A stretch of 64,000 bases of DNA from contig JAWZYU010000009.1 in NCBI GenBank assembly GCA_038380435.1, forward strand, positions 61,905,901 to 61,969,900. The letters run 5' to 3'. Under the pieces are notes generated by a model. The model saw only the letters and a list, made by a program, of their open reading frames with translations. It was not told the DNA's origin and did no database searches. The position numbers were made by a program, and so were the translations under genes. The DNA comes from Ryuthela nishihirai. Its lineage: Eukaryota; Arthropoda; Arachnida; Araneae; Heptathelidae. Below are positions 1-11,825 of this stretch, one piece after another (within the stretch, counting starts at the first letter, position 1; each line of letters starts with the position of its first letter).

Positions 1-190
1 AAATAAATACCCCCTCAAGCAGCTGCTTGCCACAGAGGTCTGACAGGAGCCTGTCAGTTTATATGCCACAGTAGAAGATCTGAGAGGATGGCAGGACCTC
101 AGCAGAAAAACAACACGAACATCCATGCCTTACCCGGGGCTCGAACCCAGGTCCCGTAGATCAGTAGCCAAGCGCGCTAACCACTCGGCC
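1..190 (-). repeat. SINE-A, tRNA-derived, cut by the window start
   Basis: Read on the minus strand it starts with a tRNA-like head: an A box close to TGGCCGAGTGG and a B box GGTTCGAGCCCC. A SINE body follows and ends in CAAGCAGCTGCTTG, then GGGGGTATTTATTT. The same order occurs at eight other places in this window. The head resembles class II (Ser/Leu) tRNA but lacks a complete tRNA fold, so it is a retroposon and not a tRNA gene. Open frames across it are fortuitous. Confidence 0.9.
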
Positions 191-1092
191 AAAATCAAAT
201 AATCTGCCACTAGAGTCTTGAAAGCGATGTTTATGACGCCAGAAAGACAAGCTGGCAGCGTCACTCCTCATACTCCGATCATATATTATGTGTGTCTATA
301 TATAATATTATAATATAGAGTGTCCGTGACAAACTCTATCAATGAAAAGTAATACAAATCCTGTTTAATGAAGCGATGAATATGCAGCTTGTGGTAAAAG
401 CAAAGAAATGTACCCAATTTTTGTGAACTTCAATAAATTTCCACAAGAGTGTCCTTAATGGTAGGACAAATATTTAAACTGTACTCCAATTCTCGCCAGA
501 TATTTTCAAGCATCTGCCGAGTGATTGCTGCCTAAGAAGCGGTGATCGCGTGACACTAGTCCACCAAATCAGTTACAGGAGTCTGGTGGTCAGTACCTTT
601 AATATACCACACAAAGAAAGAAATCAGTTGGTTTTGAATTCGGGGATCGACGAGGTCATTCTATGGTATCTCCCCATCCAATCTGACAATCAGGGAACTG
701 TATTATCCCGTTTTGGAAAAACAACTGCCTCGTGCCGGCATACAGGACAGTGGTGTGGCATTTCTAGCAACAAAATTTGTCAAGTTTCTTTGTCTTTTAC
801 CGCAAGCTGCACATTCGTCGCTGCATTAAACAGCGAATTGTGTTACTTTTTATTGGTGCATTTTGTTCCGGATACCATGCATATATTATAGAAGTCACCT
901 GCTTTAAAAGTCGTAAATTTAAAGGAAACAGTAACGATTAGGATGATATCGTGCATCCCATATGAGTACTGATCTTACCATGCTGCACATACTATTTCAA
1001 TTTAAAAACTTATATTTCTTTTACAGTTGTGTGGCAATCAGAATACAAGTTTTCTGCAAAATACTTTTCTAAAATTTGAATTTGCACATATA
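191..1092. other. No recognisable gene
   Basis: AT-rich sequence. The longest frame (550-891, plus, 113 codons) has no motif that I recognise and shows no coding bias by eye. A short TATA-rich stretch lies near 295-320. Confidence 0.6.
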
Positions 1093-1340
1093 TCCCGTAA
1101 CCGAATGGTTAGCGCGCTTGCTACTGATCTAAGGACTAAGGATCTAAGGGATCTGGTCTACTGATCTAAGGGACCAGATAAGACATGGATGTTCGTGTCG
1201 TTTTTCTGTTGAGATCCCACCATCCTCACAGACCTTCTACTATGGCGTATAAACTGAAAGGCTCCTGTCAGACCTCTGTGGCAAGCAGCTGCTTGAGTGG
1301 TATTTATTTATTTTATTTTATTATAGATTTATTATTTTAT
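1093..1340 (+). repeat. SINE-A, diverged
   Basis: Plus-strand copy with a decayed A box (CCGAATGGTTAGC) and a head that has expanded by reiteration of GATCTAAGG-type words around 1125-1170, which removed the usual B box. The distal body, the TGACAGG-like inverted repeat and the CAAGCAGCTGCTTG palindrome are present. The tail is a TTTA-rich run. Confidence 0.88.
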
Positions 1341-1518
1341 CACAAATGCAGAGTGATCGAAAAGTTGCTCAATCCATTTCCTAAAACATGTTCTATTTAA
1401 CGAAACATAATACATTGAAATCATAAAACATAATATTATATTAAGCGTGACAGCGATATATGTATTTATGAATTCAATTGAATTGCAGTCAGTTATATGG
1501 GTTGTGCTGAGTTCTCTT

Positions 1519-1870
1519 ATCTCTGAGTGGCACTTTTTTGGCACAATGGGCTAAATAGCCAGGTCACAAGGACTCCAAGTTTGGGGAAATGGATTGATGA
1601 CCTGGGCAGCTGTTTGGAGACAGATAGAAGCCTATTATTGAAGGCCATCCAGCGTGCTCTTTAACGTGAAAAGGGTATGACTCTCTTGAACACGATGCCA
1701 CGTTTTAACGTGCCATAACGACGGACAGCAATTTTCCAACCCTGTATCCCCTTTCTCAGCGAGAATAGAAGGGAAATTAGCGGATATAAATCTCATTGCA
1801 AGTACTCATAGTTGGGACTCGAATCTGGGAACTGCAGATTACGAGACTGACAAGCTACCGGCTTAGCAAA
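1519..1870 (-). repeat. SINE-B, old copy
   Basis: Minus-strand copy of the second SINE family. Recognisable blocks, in SINE orientation, are the head ending in GGGACTCGAATC-like B box, the central CACGTTAAAGA-type block, the CTGTCTCC block and the distal GTGACCTGGC block. It is strongly diverged from the cleanest copy at 31700-32087. Confidence 0.85.
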
Positions 1871-3045
1871 ACCCTACCTCTGTCTTCCGACTGAATAAAG
1901 TAGATTCAGAAGACGAAGAATTATGTAGACCAAATAATTTTTATTCAAGAAGCTCTTGAGAAATAACAGAGCCTCAAAATCTTTGTTGATTTCAGATGAC
2001 TTTTGAAAGATATTTGCTGCCATCTCAGGTCATATGGAACATCTAAAACGTTAAGAAAGGAATGATTCTGTGTAAAGTCATTTTAGATTAGATTCATTGT
2101 TTAATTTTATTGATGGTTAAGTTACAATAACTTTGATCAGAAATACCATTCGAGTTTACAAGACCTGCCTTTGTAATCTTTGTGCTTAGTTTGGAAATTT
2201 AAAAACATTTAAGAGATATAGTATATAATGACGTAAATGCGATTAGGATTTGTAGAAAATTTTTCTAATTGAGAAAGTCTGAAAAAAAAGCTCCCATAGT
2301 CTAGCTCCCATAGTTTAATGAATGAATGAGGATTTGTAGTTCCAACTTAAAAGATGAATTCCCTGAGAGTTCGGTGACTACTGAATTCCCATTCTTAAAT
2401 TAAAATATTAATCATGTTCTGCATTGCAATAAATTTAAACCCTTGAAATTTTTCTAAATCCCAATGTTTATACCAGTTATGGTCTTGATATATTCAACTC
2501 ATAAGGTAAAAAGTAATAATTTAAAATAATGACAACTTCTATATGGAGCATACTTTAAAAGTTAATTATGAAAGAAAACGTAGAATTTTAAACAATATAA
2601 GTTGTATTTCTTTGAAAATGTTAAACCCATTCAGCAGAAAAATGCTTAGCATACCTTTAAGCAATCCCTTGAGAAATGTTAATTTGCTTTATAATTTATA
2701 ATAAATAATCATTGGTTCAAAAGAATCTACTGTTCGTCGCAGATATATGTAAATGTCGCATAATATTGGTTCATAAATAAGGATAAAGGTATACATAAAT
2801 TATTTTCATATTAAATTTGTGGTAATCGTTTTAATTTTTCAGAGGCGCATTTGAATATTTCATGTTATCTACACATACGCAAAAGGCAAGTTTTAAAATA
2901 TAAAGCTTTGTTAAAAAGGCAAAAGAAAGTTTGTCATATGATAGTTTTATATTTTTTTTTCTTAATTTAACGTGATGAAAATGTGTACCACATTATGCGT
3001 TTAACAAAAGAAGATCACCTACTCCTAAGAAAGTTTATAGCGGTG
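1871..3045. other. No recognisable gene
   Basis: AT-rich, with no long frame. A short direct repeat of AGCTCCCATAGT lies at about 2290-2320. Nothing else stands out. Confidence 0.6.
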
Positions 3046-3562
3046 AAAATATTCTGATTAGAAGGCAAAAAGAAATGAGGAAAATGGGAAGACAAAATAG
3101 ATTTAGGGAGAAGAGGCTAAAAGTCAATAGGTAAAAGTGAAAACTGCAGGAAAATCTACCCAAAGAATGTAGGGGAAAATGATTATGAAAAAGAAGCGAC
3201 GAGGGATTGATGAGTGTGAATAAAGGCAGTAAAAGAATAATAGCTGCAAAAACTACTGAATACAAAACACGGAATAACAAACAACATGTAAGTAAGAAAC
3301 AAGTGAGAAATAGGATAAGATAACAAGTAAGAAAGAGGAGAAATTAAAAAAAAAAATGTACACGAAAAAAAGCTTAAAATATGAAAGCGGAAATTACGAA
3401 AAAATTAGATATGACAAGAAAAAAAATATGTCTGAGATGGAAGCATTTGATGGAAAAGAAATACTCAAAAAAGAGGGGAAAAGAAACAAAATGCAGAGAA
3501 GTGAAAGAGGAATAGAAGATACGTTTTCAAAACAAGAAATAAGATTTCAGAGAAAAAAATAA
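3046..3562 (+). other. Purine-rich strand-asymmetric tract
   Basis: The plus strand is dominated by A and G for about 500 bases, with very few C or T runs. A Lys/Glu/Arg-rich 68-codon frame (3356-3562) and a Phe/Leu-rich frame on the other strand (3035-3280) are what such composition produces, so I do not call them genes. Confidence 0.6.
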
Positions 3563-3938
3563 TCATTTTATATAATAATGTCGTGCTCACATTTTTTTTT
3601 CAAAATGTGGTTGCTTAGATCTTAGTTACCATGTTGTTGCTTAGATCTTAGCTTCCCACCTTCCATCATCTTGGCTCTCGGAACTTTCAGTCGAAGTCCA
3701 CAAGCTTAGGACAAGGTAACTCGGCCAAAAAAGGGTCCCATTTGGCATCGACCACTCGACGGAAAGGAAAAAACATGTGTCATATAGGAGGCCTGACACC
3801 CAGTTCGGATCCGCACGCACCAGTTACTGCCTGACACATCAATCCAGGTAGTTTTGCCCATCGCGTGATGAAGCTGGAGAGCGCAGGAAAAAGAGCGCGC
3901 TTGGACACTTTTTTCCGAACTTCCGTGATGAAAGTTGA

Positions 3939-4020
3939 CTTTTGGCACTGACGTTTTCTTTGTGCTGAAAGTTTTCTTTTGGCACTGACGTTTTCTTTGT
4001 GCTGAAAGTTTTCTTTTGGC
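3939..4020. repeat. Tandem repeat, 37-bp unit, about 2.2 copies
   Basis: A unit beginning CTTTTGGCACTGACGTTTTC starts at 3939 and again at 3976, and a third partial unit starts at 4013. It lies inside a 128-codon minus frame (3839-4225) in which it makes a reiterated Lys/Thr-rich segment. That frame matches nothing I know. Confidence 0.8.
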
Positions 4021-4224
4021 AGCGTATGCCGACCACTAACAAAGGAACCGACTGTCTTCCAGGCGTGAACACTAACAGGGGAAATTCTACTGATGAAGAG
4101 TGGGACCTGACAACGACCAATAGGATGATATCTTGATATTCACGAGTGAGAGCCATTTTCTTCCGTTCACCATCGGAAAAGGAACCAGATAGGGTCATTT
4201 CTTTCCTAATCTGGTCTCCCCCCA

Positions 4225-4760
4225 TGTTAAGTGATGGTTTGTCGCCGCCACGCTGCTCTCGATCGTTTTGAGCCGTAAATTGTTATGCTCCCAATAACCT
4301 CGCGGAACATGATAGAGGAATTTTGTTTTGCATTAATGTGAAACCAATGTGATTTGAGGGAAATTGCCTGTAACTGAGAATTGTGTAAAGTAAATAAATG
4401 TGTTCCCACAAAATAATCCCGAATTTAACTGCTTATTTGATTTGGGGTGGTCACGACAATAGCCGTAATTCCGAGCAATCGCACACGTGTGAAATTGGCA
4501 GTTTCCCCGCTGATCCGCGGCTACTTGAGCGATCTATTCCGAATATGGTGGGGGTGGTTCCACTTAGTTCTAAGCCTGTTGCGGTAACAGATTGGGTTAC
4601 TAGCTGTCATGGGTCGGGAGTGATCCCTAGGAAAACGTCCACAATTATTTCTGATGGCCCTGCTTTCGCCTACCTTGTGAATGGAGTAGTACGTTGTCAG
4701 TAATTCGTGTGGAAAGCTGTGAATAAAGTTAGAAATGGGCATAGGTTTGGCGGGATTTAA
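4225..4760 (+). mobile_element. Possible LTR-retrotransposon end (weak)
   Basis: A sequence starting TGTTAAGTGATGG is relatively GC-rich for this window, passes an AATAAA-like ATAAATG stretch near 4393, and then reads GGGGTGGTCACGAC followed by C/G-rich sequence. This resembles an LTR running into a primer-binding and leader region. No second LTR, gag or pol is present nearby, so the identification rests on texture only. A neutral explanation is a fragment of some other repeat. Confidence 0.25.
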
Positions 4761-4863
4761 TTGTAACTGAGGTGGTGGAAAGTTGTGAAGGAACTTATCG
4801 ATGGGAAGTGTTATAAATCATTACACGCCAAGCTTTTGGCGTGGGTATAACTAGTAGCATATA

Positions 4864-5060
4864 ATAAAAAATAAATGAATACCCCCTCAAGCAGCTGCTT
4901 GCCACAGAGGTCTGAGAGGAGCCTTTCAGTTTATATGCCATAGTAGAAGGTCTGAAAGGATGGCAGGACCTCAGCAGAAAAACGACACATGCCTTAACCG
5001 GGGCTCGAACCCAGGTCCCTAAGATCAGTAGCCAACGCGCTAACCACTCGGTCACGGGAC
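4864..5060 (-). repeat. SINE-A, nearly complete
   Basis: Minus copy with an intact CAAGCAGCTGCTTG palindrome and an intact B box (GGGTTCGAGCCCCGG in SINE orientation). The A box reads ACCGAGTGGTTAGCG. The clean sequence suggests a fairly young insertion. It interrupts an open frame spanning 4795-5145, which is therefore fortuitous. Confidence 0.9.
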
Positions 5061-6474
5061 GGCTTACTTTTTGAGAAAAAAAAGGAAACATCAAAACAAA
5101 AGTAATAGCAGAGGATATAATAATGATGATGAAGATTAATAGCAATGCTGAAGGTGATAAAACGAAAAGCTACATTCTTCGTTTAAAAACAATGTATTTT
5201 TTAAATTAATTGTGATGTCTTTATTTCTAAATTTGAGCAACTAGTTTAAAGATCCTGAATGCATGTTTTATTCTCTTAAATATAAATTTTTAAAAATAAA
5301 TTGAAAGAAGACAACTACAAGAGGCGGTCACGAGATGAACCCCTCCCTAGGAAACATTTGCACTGATAGATCTAAATTTTAATCTTAGACCTCGAAGTAC
5401 ACTTCGGATCTGAAATTTCAACGCGTTTCCGACATCTACAACCCGAAAGACCACCAGACCCCAATTTCCCTGTTTCTAGCACTCGTAGATCGTGGTTTGA
5501 CCTCTATGTGACGTCCATTCGACCAAGAAAGACACGTCAGAGTCCAATTTCGAGTTTTTGCCGAGATCTATGACCTTGGTTCAAATTGTCAGCGTTCTAA
5601 ATATTTTTGCATTATGGTTAAAATTAACTTATCCACTGTCAGCCGTCAGTCACAATAATCTAATAAATTAGATGATAATATACCGATATCATTCTTGACG
5701 AAATCAATCTATCCGCACTAATAGGCTGATTATAAATTTGTGTTACAACTGGATTATTACTCTTACTTTTGAGCACTTTTTACTTTTTAAATTAATATTT
5801 TTGAGCACTTTTTACACCATTGTGAAATATTGAGAAATATGATGATGGAACTTTCGATACACTTTCAATATGGATGTCAACACTTCTACAGACACTTCCT
5901 CACTAGCTTTCATTCAAACTCGTCGAATGATAATGATTTGCCTTTGTTTATACAAATTCCCTTTAAATTGCAAGGCAGTGTATAACTCGACAGAATATAT
6001 AACCTACTAACTTCAAAATCGCCTCTCCTTCTCCACAAAAAAAATCTGTGTCCTATGTTCTTGTCGTTCTTACCTTTTCACTGAACACTTTCACTGATGA
6101 GTCTATCATAAATAAACATTGTTATCAAAAACCTTAATGACAACTATTGATCTTAATATATGTGAAATTAATTTTTTGTGGTTAGGTATTTTACGGAATG
6201 GGCCGTGATTGACAATGTTTTGAAAAAAATATTCACTTTCAAAGAATATGTAATTAAAGAGCTTTTAAACAATATATCATATAACAACGTATTGATCGCT
6301 TTCTTGAAGAAACAATTTCTTCGCCCTAACAGGGTAGTTAATACATACAAAGTTAAGTAAAGAATATCTATGCTAAGCATGTAGGAAGCCATATTAGAAA
6401 TTTTAGAGAGTTCTATTCACTGAGCTAGCAAATTAGGCCTGGAACTAGTAAAAACAAATTGTAATGTTCCCACA
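5061..6474. other. No recognisable gene
   Basis: AT-rich. Around 5320-5600 it is more GC-balanced, with many GA/TC words such as ATCTAAATTTTAATC and CGAAGTACACTTCG. No family is recognised. Overlapping opposite frames at 6168-6392 are short and lack motifs. Confidence 0.55.
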
Positions 6475-6672
6475 TTGCAATTTGTTGTAATGTTACATTG
6501 TTATATTGTTATATTGTATTTTTATATTGTATATTCTGTTATATTTTGTTATATTATATTTTTATATTGTATATACTGTTATATTTTGTTATATTTTATG
6601 GTACACATTACAATTTGTTGTAATGTTACACATTACAATTTGTTGTAATGTTACACATTGCAATTTGTTGTG
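6475..6672. repeat. AT-rich minisatellite
   Basis: Reiterated words TTATATTGTATT and TGTTATATTTTG fill the middle. They are flanked by repeats of about 26 bp carrying ACAATTTGTTGT, which is itself an inverted repeat (ACAA/TTGT). Three of these lie at 6605-6672 and related ones near 6460-6500. Confidence 0.8.
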
Positions 6673-6933
6673 AGTAGCTTGTACCAACACAAACAAGACT
6701 CCTGCTCTGTCATTTTTATTATAGAAATTAATCTCTACAAATAGCGCAAAATATTGCTACTGGTAAAGGAATAAAACCACTTTGTTTACAAAATACACAT
6801 AATATTAGTAACAGAAGGGATTTAGGCTGGTGAAAACTGGTGCGCCGCACCGACTTTGCCGTCAAAGAGGGACAATACGTGAACTGGGCTTGAAGAGAAA
6901 CTGTAGTCAAACTACCCATGCACTATTTTACAA

Positions 6934-6990
6934 CACTCCCTCAAGTAGCTGCTTGCCACAGAGGTCTGATAGGAGCCTGTCAGTTTATAT
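6934..6990 (-). repeat. SINE-A, 3' fragment only
   Basis: Only the last roughly 57 bases of the family are present: CAAGTAGCTGCTTG (one change from the palindrome) and the TGACAGG/CCTGTCA hairpin. Retention of the 3' end alone is the signature of 5' truncation during target-primed reverse transcription. A run of ATGAATGAAAYACATAAAT words follows at 6990-7045. Confidence 0.8.
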
Positions 6991-7045
6991 GAATGAAATA
7001 CATAAATGAAACACATGAATAAAACACATGAATGAAACACATAAA

Positions 7046-7727
7046 ATTAGAAATACCGATGTTATTCATACTGCTAATTTACAGCTTATATAATAAGACA
7101 TTATGTACAACACTTTGAGATTAGTTTTACTCACTTCAAACTTTACCGTTATAATTTACAATGCTAATATTTACAGAAACACGTTTAACCTGCATCACAA
7201 GTTCAACTCTTATAGGACACTGAAATGTAATGCAAATAGGATCGTTCATTTGCAGAATGGGGACAAGTAAATAAACTAATAGTACACGTATAAACGAAGT
7301 ACGTGATTTATGCACAAACATTATCTTGAAGAAGATAACTTTGCCAGTGCCGTCTTTCGAAATAGCACTCACGATAAGTAATCTATCGTCACAAATTCAA
7401 CTTCACTGCTTTACTGCTCTGAAGAAGGCTGGATTCGCTATACTAATATTTTTGCCTCTCATAACATCGCTGTGAAGTCTAGATGCTTTTCGTTCTGGCC
7501 AGACTAAATTCTTCGATAGAACTAATGTAAACACGTTAAATTCAACTCTTAAAATCTGATGTTACTTTTTCCAAACATATATACGTTCTTCAGAAAATGT
7601 TCTGCAAGTTTATAGATTATGCTGAAGCACGTTCACTATTGGTTTCGACTTCGGAACTTCAGCGTCACCGTAGTGAAAATTTTCGTTAATAATCTATTAC
7701 ATTCCATCGCTATTACAATATGTCTTT
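7046..7727. other. No recognisable gene
   Basis: AT-rich sequence. A 78-codon minus frame (7136-7372) has no recognisable domain. Confidence 0.55.
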
Positions 7728-7829
7728 GCCCTTCTTTTCAGGGTAGGAGATATGCATTTGTGCCCTTCTTCCCAGGGTAGAAAATATGCATTTTTGCCCT
7801 TTTTCCCAGGGTGGAAGACATGAATTCTT
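7728..7829. repeat. Tandem repeat, 34-bp unit, 3 copies
   Basis: Units begin GCCCTTCTT at 7728, 7762 and 7796, each containing CAGGGTRGAARATATGCAT-like sequence. The period is constant with a few substitutions. Confidence 0.85.
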
Positions 7830-8394
7830 TGCGCCCTATCCATTAGATCAGTGCCTAGATCAGTCTAAAGCAAAGATATTACAGGAACACCATAAATAAT
7901 AATATAGTAACAGCTATGGCACTTTCGAACAGGTAATTCGTAAACTTCTAACCAGTAAAAATATATACGTATACAGTGTTACCAACTATGTAGCTGGAAA
8001 ACATGACGTTAGTTAGAATTGGGGATGCGGGAGTGGAAAGAAAAATTCTGTATAAGAACATTTTTATTTACTTCTACTAAAGCTTAAAAATGCATGCGAT
8101 ATAATAATAAATGGATTAAAAATGGACAAATACAGTTAAACCTTTTTTATTTCATCATAATCTTCTTTCGTTCTCTCGGTTATGTTGCTGAACGCTTTCT
8201 GTATGAAATATTTTTCAAACGGAACAAACTCAATAGAGCACCGTTTGATTGACTGTTGAACAGAAAGTTATCATTTTAGAGAAATTTTGAACCCCTTACT
8301 TTTTAAATACTCGGGATCTAAGTATAAATATTCTTCTTACGATTTTCTTTTGTGTCACCAGGTAATGTGTTCAAAATTCATGTTCCTGTAATGA

Positions 8395-8462
8395 AGCTCG
8401 ATTTCAAACCTACTAGATTATATTTCAACCCTACTAGATTATATCAAACCTACTAGATTACT
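8395..8462. repeat. Short tandem repeat around CCTACTAGATTA
   Basis: Three copies of TTTCAAACCTACTAGATTATA-like units with slightly varying spacing. The flanking 7830-8919 holds nothing else I recognise apart from ACTAAGGATAGGTTG reiterated at about 8864-8915. Confidence 0.7.
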
Positions 8463-8919
8463 CAGATTCTAATTTCATAGTTTGCTATTTGGATATTTCA
8501 TTAAACATTTTCGACCCACCGTAACTTCCAAAATAATTGATCACTTGCTCTCAAACTTTACAAATGAGTTTCTCCCTTACCATAATGTTTGTATTAAAAT
8601 ATCAATTATATGTTAAAATATGAACCTATAGTAATGCTCGAGGTCCAGTTTAAATTAATTTTTGTTTGCCACTTGACTAAAACCTTTTGATTATCTGCAT
8701 AGGTGTGGTCAATAAACCTGGGCTGACCAACCAGTGCAGGTATTTAACACAATCTTCGCACCTAATTTCGTCCAAATAATTTTTATCCTATTAATTAAAA
8801 TAAATGCGTTTAAAATATAACGTTCAATTTTTGTAGAAGTGAAACACAAATACTATATCGTGTACTAAGGATAGGTTTGTTGTTGTACTAAGGATAGGTT
8901 GTTACTAAGGATTGTTGTT

Positions 8920-9258
8920 GATCAGTAGCGTGACAGGCTTTTAATCTGATACTCCCATGCCTGAGTCCCATCTCTGGCAGCGTTGAGTTTATCTCTTCTA
9001 ATCCCATGCCAAAAGTCAGAAAGGTAACACCAATGGCGTTGGAAAGGTCGCTGTCCGTCGGATGGAAACTAAAGCCTTGACCCCGTGTATAAGAGAGTCA
9101 TATCTTCTTCACATTAAAGAACATTCTGGACGGCCTTTACTAGAAGCTATCATATATCTCCTAACAGACTTTCCCCTATCTTCTCTGAGCCCTTGGGGTC
9201 CTTGTGACCAGGCAATTTATCCCAGTGTGTGCAAAAAAATCTCTGAGATAAAACAATA
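8920..9258 (+). repeat. SINE-B
   Basis: Plus copy with a recognisable head (CAGTAGCGTGACAGGC), the GTCCGTCGGATGG block, the ACATTAAAGAACATTCTGGA block and the GTGACCAGGC block, ending in an AAAACAATAAG tail. The 65-codon frame inside it is fortuitous. Confidence 0.88.
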
Positions 9259-9692
9259 AGTCCTGCGCTACTAGCCTTTTGAGAACATTCGGCGCACTCC
9301 TCCTTTCTGGAACTCTGTGCGCTACAGGGCATATGAATTTCAGAGCAAGAAACATTCATCTAAATATGAAACTCTCTAAATTGAGCTGTAAATGAAATCA
9401 TGTCATACCCATCTGATTATGTTCTGTCATAAGTTACAGAAGATTCCATCCATTCTTCTGGTTGTATAACTTCAATGTCGATTAGTATTTATTATTCATT
9501 CTAATCGGGATTAAATCAATATTTTGCTGATATTGCAGAAATGACTATGGGGATATGCCCCCTGTTCAAAAAACTTTTCATAACGAGCCTTAAACATTGG
9601 ATCTTAATAACGAGCTACCCCTGTAGAAATATTTTTACACTGATATGTTATATTTAATATGATCAATATTAATCGCACTATGTTTAAGGAGA

Positions 9693-9970
9693 ACCGGATT
9701 TAGGGGGAGACGGATGTGGGGGAAAGGGGGCCATGCCTCCTCCCCTCTTTCAGAAAGCTGGTAAGGGTAATAGAGTCAAAAATATTAAACCTATTTCCAT
9801 CTCATTCATTTTTCAAGTAAGTTTTTAAAGTCTTTATAACAGAGGAGGAAATGCTATACTGCATTGGAAATCCAGTCTCTTGGGCCTCTTTTACATTTTT
9901 TTGGCTTGATTGTGTTTTTTGCTTTTCCCCCATCTCTCGAGTTTTTTTACATCCAGCCTGGCTGTGATTA
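9693..9970 (+). mobile_element. MITE-like repeat, family C copy 1
   Basis: Begins CCGGATTTAGGGGGAG and ends TTTACATCCAGCCTGG, so the two ends are imperfect inverted repeats (GGCTGGAT / CCGGAT). Inside are GGTAAGGGTAATAGAG and a later GGCCTC block. Related sequences occur near 22064, 22785, 45835 and 55792. It has no coding capacity. The superfamily is not established. Confidence 0.6.
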
Positions 9971-10940
9971 ATTTCATTGCAAATGTGGTCTGATATTCAG
10001 GAAATTACAGAAGAATTTATTTATCTTGTCAGTAGCGATTTCGTAAAATGAGAGTTTCAGGTTTCTTTCAATTTTGAGTGTCTCTTCTGATTCCACTTCA
10101 GTTTTCAGTTCAGGCTTTTGTTTTCTTTGTAAAACTTATTCTTTTGCTGACTTCGCAGACGATGTTCTCTTGCTAAAATGGATTTTCCACTTTATTCGCA
10201 ATAAAAGAAAAATATCGAACTCAACTGATTTTTGAAGTTGACATCTGATGTGCGTTCTGTAAAAGTGGAAAAAGAATAAAAAAAAAGTTAGTCAAGGAAA
10301 AACAGTTGTGGTCCTATCATTAAAGGACATCTTTAAACAAGTTGATTTAATATCATTATATTTTAGATTTCAATACAAATGATTTAATAAAATCACCTAT
10401 CTTTTACTGCGAAAGAAAAATTTCGCAATCGAGTTAAAAAATGTAAGAATAGCAAGTTACGAATTTCCTCCATGCGATGTACTATTATTTTTTTTTTCTT
10501 TTGGTTTTGTAGTCACCATGGGTGTCAGCAAGGGGAAGAAAAAGGCATTCCCCACCAGGAATAAATTTATGTTGAATGATGTCAATTGTCCCAGAAACTA
10601 ACAAAGATTTTTTCGTTACAAAATGCAGTCTTGATTTTTTTTCCTTTTTCTATGTTTTTGAAGTATATTATTTCCTTATATTTATTAACATAAAAAATGA
10701 TGAGGCTATTAATAAAAAAGATTCGATATTTGAAACTCTCCCCCAACCCCCCGTGAAAAATATTCTATTTACGATTTCCCTTGCTGACTCTTATGGTCGC
10801 CACAGGAAATCGGAAACATTTGTCGGAACTGGTTGATAGTAGTAACATAAATGAGAGTTCTGGGCCAGTAAATGGGGTCAGAGAATTCTGTGAAAATCCA
10901 TGGAAAAAGTTATGGGGGGATGAAGTAAAAATTATGTTTC
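9971..10940. other. No recognisable gene
   Basis: AT-rich with T runs. Frames at 10576-10836 and 10781-10975 lack motifs and overlap each other. Confidence 0.55.
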
Positions 10941-11390
10941 TTGTGGTTTTTTGTGAAAATATGTCTGAAAATTAGAAAAAACGGGGGTGTTTTTTAGCAT
11001 GTTGAAAAACTAATTTAAATTTTTTTTAAGATGAGGTTTAAACTAATTTGTGAATTTGTTTAAATGGATTAATTTAAAATGAGGTGTGTGTATATGAGAT
11101 AAAAATGATGTGGTTTGTTGAGTTATCATACACTTCAGTGGATTATTCGGTTGTAAAAAGCCATGTAAATCGGTGTTGTTTTTTGTGAAAATATATGTGA
11201 AAATCAGAAAAAACCGGGGTGTTTCATGTAAAAAAAAGTAATTTAAGTTTTTCGGGCAGACGACATTTTAACTAATTTTCAGAAAAATGAGGTGAGTGTG
11301 AAAGAGATAAAAAATGATGTGGTTTGTTGAGTTATCATACACTTCACTGGATTATTCGGTTGTAAAAAGCCAGGTAAATCGGAGAATTCG
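10941..11390. repeat. Imperfect tandem duplication, about 210-235 bp period
   Basis: GTTTTTTGTGAAAATAT recurs at about 10943 and 11177. AATGATGTGGTTTGTTGAG with TTATCATACACTTCA recurs at about 11104 and 11314, both followed by GGATTATTCGGTTGTAAAAAG. The two halves differ by indels. The following 11391-11825 has a G12 run at about 11461 and nothing else recognisable. Confidence 0.8.
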
Positions 11391-11825
11391 ACAAATCCAG
11401 ACAGTTTTGATAAATTTGTTTGAAACATATGACAAAATCAACAGTTAAAATGACGTTTTCTGGGGGGGGGGGGTCTGATGAAAAGTTAGACTTTGAATAT
11501 CTCTGTGAATGTATGAAGAGAGGGTACTACATGAAAAAAAATTTGAAGTGAAAAGTGATGTAGGTTAGAATAATTTTGAGAATGTATGAAGTTTGCAAAG
11601 AGAGATAAGAGTTTTATGTTATCGTGCTAAACGGAAATCAGTCTCGATCTCCTCAAAAGAACAACGGGCTCGATATTTAGTTTCATTGAACTAAATCTCT
11701 TATTCACTGAACATTAGCATTAAAGTGAAGCTGAAAAAATACCGGTTGGGAACAGACATATTTTTCTTTAAAATGTGCAAATAGATGTAGATTTCAAAAT
11801 GATTGTATTTAAAATAGTTTTCCCT

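Noticed and set aside
3839..4225. 128-codon minus frame as a gag-like protein
   Set aside because: Lys/Ser-rich through a 37-bp repeat. No zinc knuckle or protease motif, and no second LTR.
4795..5145. Recurring peptide with MDVRVVFLLRS and TMAYKLKGS segments, as a conserved small protein
   Set aside because: It is the translation of SINE-A, seen on either strand wherever the SINE lies, with no conserved start or stop.
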